The position numbers were made by a program, and so were the translations under genes. DNA of 17,108 nucleotides from Clostridia bacterium (lineage in GTDB: Bacteria > Bacillota_A > Clostridia > Christensenellales > CAG-138). The stretch covers positions 1-17,108 of the forward strand of contig JAFZCW010000023.1 in NCBI GenBank assembly GCA_017556125.1. The letters run 5' to 3'. The notes beneath the pieces were generated by a model, which saw nothing but the letters and a program-made list of their open reading frames with translations, made no database searches and had not been told where the DNA came from. Shown piece after piece: positions 5,853 through 13,558 of this stretch (within the stretch, counting starts at the first letter, position 1; the number at the start of each line of letters is the position of its first letter).

Positions 5853-7041
5853 CAACTGTCCGGACCGCCGTGTCCGCCAGCGCGGAGACGACGCAGAACT
5901 CGATCTTTGTCTCGCTTGTGGTGATGATGGAGGGATGAATGCCCGCGGACTGAAGCGCGGAAAGCACCTGCGCCGCGATGCCTTTCCTGAGTGCCATGCC
6001 GCTGCCTTCCACCGTGATCTTGACCAGATCGCTTTCGGAACGGACGCCGGTGACGCCCTTGACCCTGCCGACCGCGCGGAGCGCACCCGAAAGGAAACTG
6101 TCTGGAACGGAAAAGGCGAGGGAAAGGGGTTCTCCTTCCGGCGCGGAACAGGAGATCATATCCACGAAGATCCCCTGGTCGGAGACGGAACGGAACACAT
6201 CCCGGACCAGCCCGGGGATGTTTTCTGCACTTCCGAGATGGATCACGGCCTGATCCGGCAGCGCGGTCACAAGAGAAACGACGTTGTGCTCCGTGACGAT
6301 GTTCTCCATGTTGTAGAAGCCGGACGGCTTGTTCAGGATGTAGGAGGCGGCGCGCAGCGCGCCCTGGGCGAAGACCTGCTTCGAAAACGCCTGATGCGTG
6401 ACGGAGACCACTTCGTCCTTTCCGATGAAAGAGACCTCATGTTCGCCTACAAGCGTTCCGCCGCGTACGGAATGGAAGCCGATCTCATGCGTGGAACGAC
6501 GGCGGTCCTTTTCGTGGCGGCCGTAGACATATTCGTATTCTTCTGAATAACAGTCCGCTATCGCGTCGGCGAGCATCAGCGCGGTGCCGCTCGGCGCGTC
6601 CTTTTTTGTCCGGTGATGCCGTTCGATGATCTCCACGTCAAAAGCCTCTCCGAGCGCAGCGGCGGCGTCCCGCACGAGGCCGATCTGGAGATTGACGCCG
6701 AGGCTCATGTTTCCGGAAGCGAATACGGGGATGCGCACGGAAGCGTTCTTCAGCATGCGCATATGCCGGTCGGTCAGACCGGTCGTGCCGACGACAACCG
6801 GCTTGCCGTGCGCTTTCGCGTACCGCAGCTCCTCTTCGAGCGCGCCGGGAACGGAAAAGTCAATGATGACGTCGAACGGCACGCTGACGGAAGCATAGTC
6901 CGGAAAGATCGGATAAGGGAAAGCGGCGTCGACAACACGGTCGATACCGCCGCTTACGGTAAAGGAGTCGGATTCTTCCGCGGCCTTGCAGAGGGCATGC
7001 CCCATCTGGCCGTGGATTCCGTTGATCAGCAATTGGATCAT
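5830..7041 (-). CDS. dapB: 4-hydroxy-tetrahydrodipicolinate reductase fused to a tandem ACT module (DapB-ACT)
   Basis: DapB reduces the DapA product in diaminopimelate/lysine synthesis using NAD(P)H. Residues 1-249 are a complete DapB: GIHGQMG (8-14, dinucleotide loop), VVVGTTGLT (82-90), FASGNMSLGVN (107-117), and ERHHRTKKDAPSGTAL with His142/His143 and Lys146 matching E. coli His159/His160 and Lys163. The usual ending GFYNMENIV is at 241-249. Normal DapB proteins stop near 240-270 residues; this one continues to 403. Residues about 259-335 and 340-403 form two ACT-like units: IPGLVRDVFRSVSDQGIFVDMI with LSLAFSVP, then VKITVEGSGM with GIAAQVLSALQSAGIHPSIITTSETKI. The second closely follows the aspartokinase C-terminal pattern. 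The frame is continuous, so this is a real fusion. The start at 7041 is preferred over 7059 because AGGAG lies eight bases upstream. Confidence 0.93.
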   Translation of the reverse strand: MIQLLINGIHGQMGHALCKAAEESDSFTVSGGIDRVVDAAFPYPIFPDYASVSVPFDVIIDFSVPGALEEELRYAKAHGKPVVVGTTGLTDRHMRMLKNASVRIPVFASGNMSLGVNLQIGLVRDAAAALGEAFDVEIIERHHRTKKDAPSGTALMLADAIADCYSEEYEYVYGRHEKDRRRSTHEIGFHSVRGGTLVGEHEVSFIGKDEVVSVTHQAFSKQVFAQGALRAASYILNKPSGFYNMENIVTEHNVVSLVTALPDQAVIHLGSAENIPGLVRDVFRSVSDQGIFVDMISCSAPEGEPLSLAFSVPDSFLSGALRAVGRVKGVTGVRSESDLVKITVEGSGMALRKGIAAQVLSALQSAGIHPSIITTSETKIEFCVVSALADTAVRTVEKEFTLK

Positions 7042-7049
7042 GGCAGCTG

Positions 7050-7054
7050 CTCCT
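7050..7054 (-). promoter_or_regulatory. Ribosome binding site that decides the dapB start
   Basis: AGGAG on the minus strand lies eight bases before the ATG at 7041 and downstream of the alternative ATG at 7059. The latter has no comparable site, although it overlaps the dapA stop by one base. Confidence 0.65.
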
Positions 7055-7058
7055 GTCA

Positions 7059-7934
7059 TCAGATCAGTTCATAGGCTTCAAGTGTCTCGCGGACGAGCTT
7101 GAAGTTTTCCGGAGAGAGCGGAACGAGGGGAAGCCTGACATCCGGCTCGCACAGCTTCATAAGGCCCATCATCGCCTTGACGGGGATGGGGTTCACTTCG
7201 CAGAACGCCGCTTTCCACAGCGGGATCATCTGGATCTGGATCTCTCTCGCAAGAGCGGTGTCGCCCCTGAAATACGCGTCGCACAGCTCATGCATGGCGT
7301 TGGGCATGACGTTCGCGATCGTGGAGATGACGCCTTTGCCGCCGATGCTCAGGACAGGAAGGACATGGTCGTCGTTTCCGGAGTAGATGTCGCATTCGGG
7401 ACACATGGCGGCGAGGTTGACGATCTGCTCGATGTTGCCGCTCGCTTCCTTGATGCCCACGATGTTGCCCCTGCGCATCATTTCGGCCATGGTGGCCGGC
7501 TGTACGTTCAGTCCGGTGCGGGACGGAACGTTGTACACGATGATCGGCAGCTCGACATTGTCCGCGATCTCGCTGTAATGCGCGATCAGACCTGCCTGGG
7601 TCGTCTTGTTGTAATAGGGGGTCACGATGAGCAGCGCGTCCGCGCCGATCGCCTCGGCGCTCCGGCTGAGCTCTATGACGCGCTCGGTATTGTTGCCGCC
7701 CGATGCGGCAATGACCGGAACGCGTCCGTTGACGCGCTCGACCACAAACTGGAGAACGCTCAGCTTTTCATCCGTGCTCAGCGTGCTGCCTTCGCCGGTC
7801 GTTGCGACCGCGACGATGGCATCCGTGCCGCTGGCGATCTGCAGTTCGATCAGGCGTGTATATGCGGCGAAATCAACTGCTCCGTTCTTGAACGGGGTGA
7901 TCATCGCGACGGCGGAACCTCTGAATACTGACAT
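7059..7934 (-). CDS. dapA: 4-hydroxy-tetrahydrodipicolinate synthase DapA
   Basis: This aldolase condenses pyruvate with aspartate-4-semialdehyde, the committed step to diaminopimelate and lysine. The 291-residue protein aligns with E. coli DapA with a one-residue offset. It has Thr45/Thr46 in VATTGEGSTL, Tyr108 in TPYYNK, Tyr134 and Arg139 in YNVPSRTG, and the Schiff-base Lys162 in GIKEASGN. The loop usually reading GTTGES is ATTGEG here. The positions that bind inhibitory lysine in E. coli (His53, His56, Glu84) correspond to Thr54, Lys57 and Arg85, so lysine inhibition of that type is not expected. GGGAGG lies about eight bases before the ATG, overlapping the end of asd, whose stop is only three bases away. 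Operon order is asd-dapA-dapB. Confidence 0.96.
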   Translation of the reverse strand: MSVFRGSAVAMITPFKNGAVDFAAYTRLIELQIASGTDAIVAVATTGEGSTLSTDEKLSVLQFVVERVNGRVPVIAASGGNNTERVIELSRSAEAIGADALLIVTPYYNKTTQAGLIAHYSEIADNVELPIIVYNVPSRTGLNVQPATMAEMMRRGNIVGIKEASGNIEQIVNLAAMCPECDIYSGNDDHVLPVLSIGGKGVISTIANVMPNAMHELCDAYFRGDTALAREIQIQMIPLWKAAFCEVNPIPVKAMMGLMKLCEPDVRLPLVPLSPENFKLVRETLEAYELI

Positions 7935-7937
7935 GGT

Positions 7938-8950
<1,013 letters not shown>

Positions 8951-8961
8951 GATCTTGATGC

Positions 8962-8987
8962 GCCGCATAAAAATGCGGCTTCCTCCT
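8962..8987 (-). promoter_or_regulatory. Strong ribosome site followed by a hairpin before the asd start
   Basis: AGGAGGA (minus strand, 8987-8981) is separated from ATG 8950 by 30 bases. Eighteen of these form a perfect hairpin, GCCGCAT-TTTT-ATGCGGC (8979-8962). Looping it out leaves 12 bases. The alternative ATG at 8968 lies within the hairpin, also 12 bases from the site. Confidence 0.5.
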
Positions 8988-9002
8988 GATGAATAATGTA
9001 TA

Positions 9003-9031
9003 ATTTTACTAAATTCGATTATCGTTGTCAA
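9003..9031 (-). promoter_or_regulatory. Sigma-A type promoter of the asd-dapA-dapB operon
   Basis: A consensus TTGACA (plus 9026-9031) and TAAAAT (plus 9003-9008) are separated by exactly 17 bases on the minus strand. Transcription would begin near 8996, giving a leader under 50 bases. That is too short for a lysine riboswitch or T-box. Confidence 0.8.
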
Positions 9032-9054
9032 CGCAGACGGGCGTGGTGTAAAAT
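9025..9054 (+). promoter_or_regulatory. Probable promoter of the methyltransferase-hslO operon
   Basis: TTGTCA (9025-9030) and TAAAAT (9049-9054) are 18 bases apart. Transcription would begin near 9061, about 23 bases before the ATG at 9084. Its -35 shares bases with the -35 of the divergent asd promoter. Confidence 0.6.
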
Positions 9055-9083
9055 AATATGATATTTGGGATGCGGAGGCATGT

Positions 9084-9848
9084 ATGCAGGACCGTTACGG
9101 CCGGTTTGCGGATCTATACGACCGCCTGATGGACGACGTCGATTATGACGGGTGGACGGATTCCGTCTGCGCCCTGTTCGGCGCGTACGGAGGACCCGGC
9201 GGGATCCGGACGGTGACGGACTGCGCCTGCGGGACGGGCGCGCTGACGGTACGGCTCGCGGAGCGCGGCTACCGGATGACCGGCATCGATCTTTCCGAAG
9301 ACATGCTGCGTCTTGCTCAGGAGAAAGCGCGTTCGCGGGGACTGTCCGTTCCGTTTGTCCGGATGGATATCGCTTCGTTCCGCACCCATCGAAAGGCGGA
9401 CGCCGTGATCTGCTGCTGCGACGGCGTGAATTACCTGACGGAGGAAGCGCAGGTCCGTTCCTTTTTCCGGAGCGCGTATGAAAACCTCCGGGACGAAGGT
9501 CTCCTGCTGTTCGATCTGTCCACGCCCTACAAGCTTGAACACGTGCTCGGCTGCAGCACGATGGGCGAGGACCGGAAGGAATGCACCTATCTGTGGGAGA
9601 ACACCTACGATCCTGTTTCCGGACTGTTGGAAATGCGCCTGCATTTCTTTGTTCCGGACGGGAAGGGCACATATACGAGATTTGACGAAACGCACATACA
9701 GAGGTCCTATTCTCCGGAAGAGACGGAGGAGCTCCTGAACGGAGCGGGATTTACGCTTCTGGAGGCAAAAGAGGCCTTTACCGGATCGGATCCGGGACCG
9801 GAATGCGAACGGATCCAGTATGTCGCGCGGAAGAAGGGAAACATATGA
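9084..9848 (+). CDS. Class I SAM-dependent methyltransferase
   Basis: The 254-residue protein begins RYGRFADLYDRLMDDVDYDGW, the typical lead of YqeM/small-molecule-type class I methyltransferases. The SAM loop DCACGTG is at 46-52, and the acidic residue that binds the ribose is Asp69 in GIDLSEDML. MDIASF (94-99) and the post-motif CCCDGVNYL (110-118) follow. The second half is beta-rich (FDLSTPYKLEHVLG and on), as in this family. The substrate is unknown. The ATG at 9084 has GGAGG five bases upstream; an out-of-frame ATG at 9080 is too close to that site. Its stop overlaps the hslO start (ATGA), so the two are translationally coupled. Confidence 0.85.
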   Translation: MQDRYGRFADLYDRLMDDVDYDGWTDSVCALFGAYGGPGGIRTVTDCACGTGALTVRLAERGYRMTGIDLSEDMLRLAQEKARSRGLSVPFVRMDIASFRTHRKADAVICCCDGVNYLTEEAQVRSFFRSAYENLRDEGLLLFDLSTPYKLEHVLGCSTMGEDRKECTYLWENTYDPVSGLLEMRLHFFVPDGKGTYTRFDETHIQRSYSPEETEELLNGAGFTLLEAKEAFTGSDPGPECERIQYVARKKGNI

Positions 9849-10750
9849 AGGACAAACTGCTGCACCTGCTCTGCGCGGACGATATGGTGCAGGTCTGCGC
9901 CATATCCGCAAAGGAGCTTGTTTCGGAGGCGAAACGGATCCACTCGCTTTCCATGGTGGCCACGGCTGCGCTCGGAAGGCAGCTCATGATGACCTCCATG
10001 ATGGGGTCGAGGCTGAAGAACGAGAGCGACCGCGTTTCGACCATTCTGAAAGGGAACGACGGTTACGCCGGTTCCATGGTCTGCACGGCGTTTCCGGACG
10101 CGGCTGTCAAAGGATGCACGGGAGACCCGGAAACGGAGCTTCCTCCCACGCCGGAGGGAAAGCTGGACGTGGCCGGCTACGTCGGACATACCGGAAAGCT
10201 TACCGTCGTGCGTGACGCCGGACACGGCGATCCGTATGTCGGCGTCTGCAATCTGATCTCCGGCGAGATCGCAATGGATTTTGCGGAGTATTACACCGCA
10301 AGCGAACAGCAGCCGAGCCTTGTCTATCTCGGTGTGCGCATCGATACGGAGAGCTGCGCGGTGCGTTCCGCGGGGGGCATGCTGATCCAGCCGATGCCGG
10401 GATGCCCCGACGGGGTGATCTCGGATCTGACGGAACGGAGCGCGCGCGTTTCCGAACTCAGCAGGAAACTGGATGAGGGAATGACGCTCGATGAGGCCGT
10501 TTCGGAGATCCTTTCCGGCCTTTCCCCTCGTGTGACGGATACGTATGAACCGGTCTACCGGTGCGACTGCTCGCGGGAGCGGATCGAAAGCGCGCTGCTG
10601 AGCGTCGGGAAGGACGAAATCGAGGACATGATAAAAAGGGACGGCGGGGCGGAAGTCAGCTGTCATTTCTGCAATAAGAAATACCGGTTCACCGCAGAGG
10701 AGCTCAGGGCGCTTCTCCGCGCCGCGGCGGCGAAGGACAGCGATGGCTGA
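9845..10750 (+). CDS. hslO: Redox-regulated chaperone Hsp33
   Basis: Hsp33 is a cytosolic holdase activated by oxidative unfolding of its C-terminal zinc switch. The 301-residue protein has a conserved N-terminal core: HSLSMVATAALGRQLMMTSMMG, LKGNDGYAG, a VAGYVGHTGKLTVVRD-type strand region and EYYTASEQQPS. The zinc switch is Cys240-x-Cys242 and, 30 residues later, Cys273-x-x-Cys276, so all four ligands are present. The start at 9845 overlaps the methyltransferase stop by four bases. A longer reading from 9803 would extend backwards into that gene and is not needed. The end overlaps the next gene by eight bases. Confidence 0.95.
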   Translation: MKDKLLHLLCADDMVQVCAISAKELVSEAKRIHSLSMVATAALGRQLMMTSMMGSRLKNESDRVSTILKGNDGYAGSMVCTAFPDAAVKGCTGDPETELPPTPEGKLDVAGYVGHTGKLTVVRDAGHGDPYVGVCNLISGEIAMDFAEYYTASEQQPSLVYLGVRIDTESCAVRSAGGMLIQPMPGCPDGVISDLTERSARVSELSRKLDEGMTLDEAVSEILSGLSPRVTDTYEPVYRCDCSRERIESALLSVGKDEIEDMIKRDGGAEVSCHFCNKKYRFTAEELRALLRAAAAKDSDG

Positions 10751-12452
10751 CATTCGGAGCGGCGGAAAAGTCCTCCCGTTCCGTCAGGACGCGGACTTCT
10801 ATATTTCCCGCGGGGATGAGAAACGCGACGGGAACGACCTGGCCGGCGCCATCCGGCACTACCGGCAGGCGTTCGAGCGGGATCCGTACGATTCCAACGC
10901 GTGTTTCGCGCTCTGCGAGGCGCTCAACCGGATCCGGCGGTTTGAGGAGAGCAACCGGATCCTGATGGTCTTCATGGCCATGTGCGAACCGGTCACGGAA
11001 TTCTATTACGGGATCTCTTGCAATTATTTCGGGATGGGAGAATTCGCGCTAGCCGCGGAGGCGGCGGAAGCGTATCTCTCCATCGATCCGGAAGGCATGT
11101 TCGCGGATACCGCTGAGGAGATGCTGTCGGTTATGGAAGACGAGGACGAGCTTGCCGAGTCCGCGGGCATGTATCCCGGGGAAAAACCGCTGACGCTGAT
11201 GGTCTGCAGCCGCGCGCGGCAGATGCAGAGCGCGGGAGACACGGATATGGCGGAAGAGATGCTGCAGCAGTATCTTCTTCAGCAGGGGGACGCATGGCGC
11301 GCGAAGCTCGCGCTTGCGGAGCTCAAACTGGAGAAAGGGAGTTATGCCCGGGCGACGGAGCTGATCCGGGATGTCCTTCAGCAGGACCCGGACAACGAGA
11401 TGGCGCGCGTCGTGTACATCCACAGCCTGGTCAGGGAGAAAAGAACGGAAGAAGCGGAAACGGAACTGGACCGGCTCCTTAAGAAGAAGGTTTCGGATCC
11501 GGACCTTCTTGCAGCGGCAGCCCGGCTGCTGGCGGAAACAGGCAGGCTGGAACAGGCGAAGGAGACCGCGCTTTCCGCCATGAGGGATCTTCCGTGCGAT
11601 GAGGCGCTGACGCATCTTTATGCGGTGCTCTGCCACTTGACGGGGGACGACGAGTCGGCCAAAAGGTGCTATATGGACCTCTCCTCGGCGGATCCGGACG
11701 ATACGGTGGCCGCCTATTACCTTTCGGAACTCGGTGCCGGGAATGACGCAAAGAAGATCTGGCCGTTCGAATACCGCGTATCCCTGCCGGAGACCGCGAA
11801 GCGGCTTGCGGAAGTGGAGCGGCTTCTCGAAAAGGAACGGATTGAAGCGCTGGAGCAGTGGACCTGCGGTCCGGACGCTGCAAGGCTTCTGAAATGGGCG
11901 CTCGGGATCGCGGATCCGGAGACCCGGGGAAGGATCCTGATGTTCCTCGGAAGGATGGGCGACAGCCGCGCGGAACGGATGCTCAGGGACTACCTGCTGA
12001 GGACCGACCAGCCGGACAGGCTGAAACAGGCGGTTTTCGCGGTTCTCGGGCGCATGAATGCGCCGCAGCCGTATATGGCGTATCTTGGCGGACAGTGGGT
12101 CGAAGGTCATATTTCGGAAGCGGAGATTCCGGAGGACACGCCGAAGGCCTACCGGAACGTCCTGGAACGCACGGTCCAGAGTCTGGAGGAGGATCCCGTC
12201 AGCGAACCTGCGCGGAAATTCGCGTCCGTGATCCTCAGGGAATATCTGATCTCCTGCGCGGGGGACTATCCCCGCATCTCCGCGAAACAGGAGACCGCGC
12301 TGGCTGGCGCGCTCGAATTATACGCGAGGGGACTCGCGGAGCACCCGGCATCCGAGGAGGAGATCTGCGACAGATACGGCATCACGCGGACCCGGCTGAA
12401 CCATGCCATGCTGAAGCTGCTGCCGGCTTTTCATATGGAGGAAGAAGATTGA
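10743..12452 (+). CDS. Tetratricopeptide-repeat protein with HEAT-like and helix-turn-helix-like parts
   Basis: This 569-residue protein has no signal peptide or membrane segment. Residues about 18-330 are helical pairs with TPR character, for example AGAIRHYRQAFERDP (34-48), FALAAEAAEAYLSIDP (101-116), YARATELIRDVLQQDPDN (201-218), EEAETELDRLLKK and GRLEQAKETALSAMRDLP (267-284). Residues about 393-445 look like HEAT repeats (RILMFLGRMGDSRAERMLRDYLL, then KQAVFAVLGRMN). The C-terminus SEEEICDRYGITRTRLNHAMLKL (537-559) resembles a helix-turn-helix. I do not recognise a named family. It overlaps hslO by eight bases and the RNA methyltransferase by four, so it is made with both. A scaffold or adaptor role is a guess. 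Confidence 0.75.
   Translation: MADIRSGGKVLPFRQDADFYISRGDEKRDGNDLAGAIRHYRQAFERDPYDSNACFALCEALNRIRRFEESNRILMVFMAMCEPVTEFYYGISCNYFGMGEFALAAEAAEAYLSIDPEGMFADTAEEMLSVMEDEDELAESAGMYPGEKPLTLMVCSRARQMQSAGDTDMAEEMLQQYLLQQGDAWRAKLALAELKLEKGSYARATELIRDVLQQDPDNEMARVVYIHSLVREKRTEEAETELDRLLKKKVSDPDLLAAAARLLAETGRLEQAKETALSAMRDLPCDEALTHLYAVLCHLTGDDESAKRCYMDLSSADPDDTVAAYYLSELGAGNDAKKIWPFEYRVSLPETAKRLAEVERLLEKERIEALEQWTCGPDAARLLKWALGIADPETRGRILMFLGRMGDSRAERMLRDYLLRTDQPDRLKQAVFAVLGRMNAPQPYMAYLGGQWVEGHISEAEIPEDTPKAYRNVLERTVQSLEEDPVSEPARKFASVILREYLISCAGDYPRISAKQETALAGALELYARGLAEHPASEEEICDRYGITRTRLNHAMLKLLPAFHMEEED
12437..12441 (+). promoter_or_regulatory. Ribosome binding site that supports a TTG start
   Basis: GGAGG lies seven bases before TTG 12449, inside the last codons of the TPR gene. 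No ATG is suitably placed for the conserved N-terminus of the downstream protein. Confidence 0.7.
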
Positions 12453-13558
12453 GATTTCTGGCAACCTGTAAAATGGGTCTTGAGTCCACGGTGGCGAGAC
12501 AGCTCAGATCCCTCGGGATCGAGGTGGAGCAGACACTGGACGCGCGCGTGATTTTCACCGGAGGCGAAGAGACGCTCTTCAAGGCGCTCCTGTGGCTCAG
12601 GACGGCGGAACGCGTCCTGATGATCGTAAAGGAATTTGAGGCCCGGACATTCACGGAGCTGTTTGACGGAACGGAGGAGGTCGACTGGAAGCGGTATCTC
12701 AGGAGGGATTCGTTCATTCACGTCACGGGTAAGTCAGCGCACAGCACGCTGTTTTCCGTATCCGACTGCCAGAGCATCGTGAAGAAGGCGATCGTTGAGA
12801 AACTGAAGAAAAGCCTGCATACGGACAGCCTGCCGGAATCCGGAGAGGAAGTCATCGTGGAGGCGGGGATCCTGAAGGATCATGTCACCCTCGCGCTCGA
12901 CGCCTGCGGCGCGGGTCTTTCCAGACGCGGCTACCGTACCTGGAACGTGACCGCGCCTCTATCGGAAACGCTCGGGGCGGGGATCGTGCTGCTCTCCAGA
13001 TATTATCCGGACCTGCCGCTGTTCGATCCCATGTGCGGATCCGGCACCATGCCGATCGAGGCCGCCATGATCGCGCAGAACCGGGCGCCCGGTCTCAACC
13101 GGGAGTTCGCTGCGCAGAAATGGACGTTTCTTGACCAGACCCTGTTCTCGAGGACGCGCGAAGACGCGCGGGACAGCATCCGCAACATCCCGGTCGAGAT
13201 CTTCGGTTCGGATATCGACGCAAGATGCATCGACATCTGCAAAAAGCACGCCAAAAAGGCCGGCGTTACCGTGAACTGGAAGGTGATGCCGTTGTCGGAA
13301 TTCGAAACGGATCTTTCGGGCGGCGTGCTCGTCTGCAATCCGCCGTACGGCGAGCGGCTCATGGACAAGAAGGAGATCACGGCGCTGTACAGGGAGATGC
13401 GCCGGAAATTCGACGCCCTGGACCGGTTCAATGTCAGTATTCTTTCCGGCGTGCAGGGATTCGAAACGCTTTACGGGAAACGGGCGGACAAACAGAGAAA
13501 ACTCAGCAACGGCGGCATGCGCTGCCGGCTGTATCAGTATTTCAGGGAGAAACGGTAA
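12449..13558 (+). CDS. THUMP-domain class I RNA methyltransferase (YpsC/RlmL-like)
   Basis: Starting at TTG 12449 (overlapping the TPR stop as TTGA) the protein has 369 residues, close to the usual 375-385. It opens with RFLATCKMGLESTVARQL, the standard start of this family. A THUMP region (about 50-165) carries the end signature LDACGAGLSRRGYR. The methyltransferase core has DPMCGSGTMPIEAAM (193-207, SAM loop), an acidic ribose site in GSDIDARCI (253-261) and CNPPYGERL (296-304). The NPPY motif marks amino-group (N2-guanine or adenine) methylation. By family it acts on 23S rRNA. The frame is open upstream to 11858, but that part is not homologous and overlaps the TPR gene. It abuts the next gene with no gap. 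Confidence 0.88.
   Translation: MRFLATCKMGLESTVARQLRSLGIEVEQTLDARVIFTGGEETLFKALLWLRTAERVLMIVKEFEARTFTELFDGTEEVDWKRYLRRDSFIHVTGKSAHSTLFSVSDCQSIVKKAIVEKLKKSLHTDSLPESGEEVIVEAGILKDHVTLALDACGAGLSRRGYRTWNVTAPLSETLGAGIVLLSRYYPDLPLFDPMCGSGTMPIEAAMIAQNRAPGLNREFAAQKWTFLDQTLFSRTREDARDSIRNIPVEIFGSDIDARCIDICKKHAKKAGVTVNWKVMPLSEFETDLSGGVLVCNPPYGERLMDKKEITALYREMRRKFDALDRFNVSILSGVQGFETLYGKRADKQRKLSNGGMRCRLYQYFREKR

Noticed and set aside
7057..7059. ATG at 7059 as the dapB start
   Set aside because: It overlaps the dapA stop, but no ribosome site precedes it. AGGAG lies correctly before ATG 7041, which begins the conserved DapB strand.
11858..12448. Upstream extension of the RNA methyltransferase frame
   Set aside because: It lies entirely within the TPR gene, is rich in G, R and P, and shows no homology to the family. 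The family start falls at the TTG at 12449.
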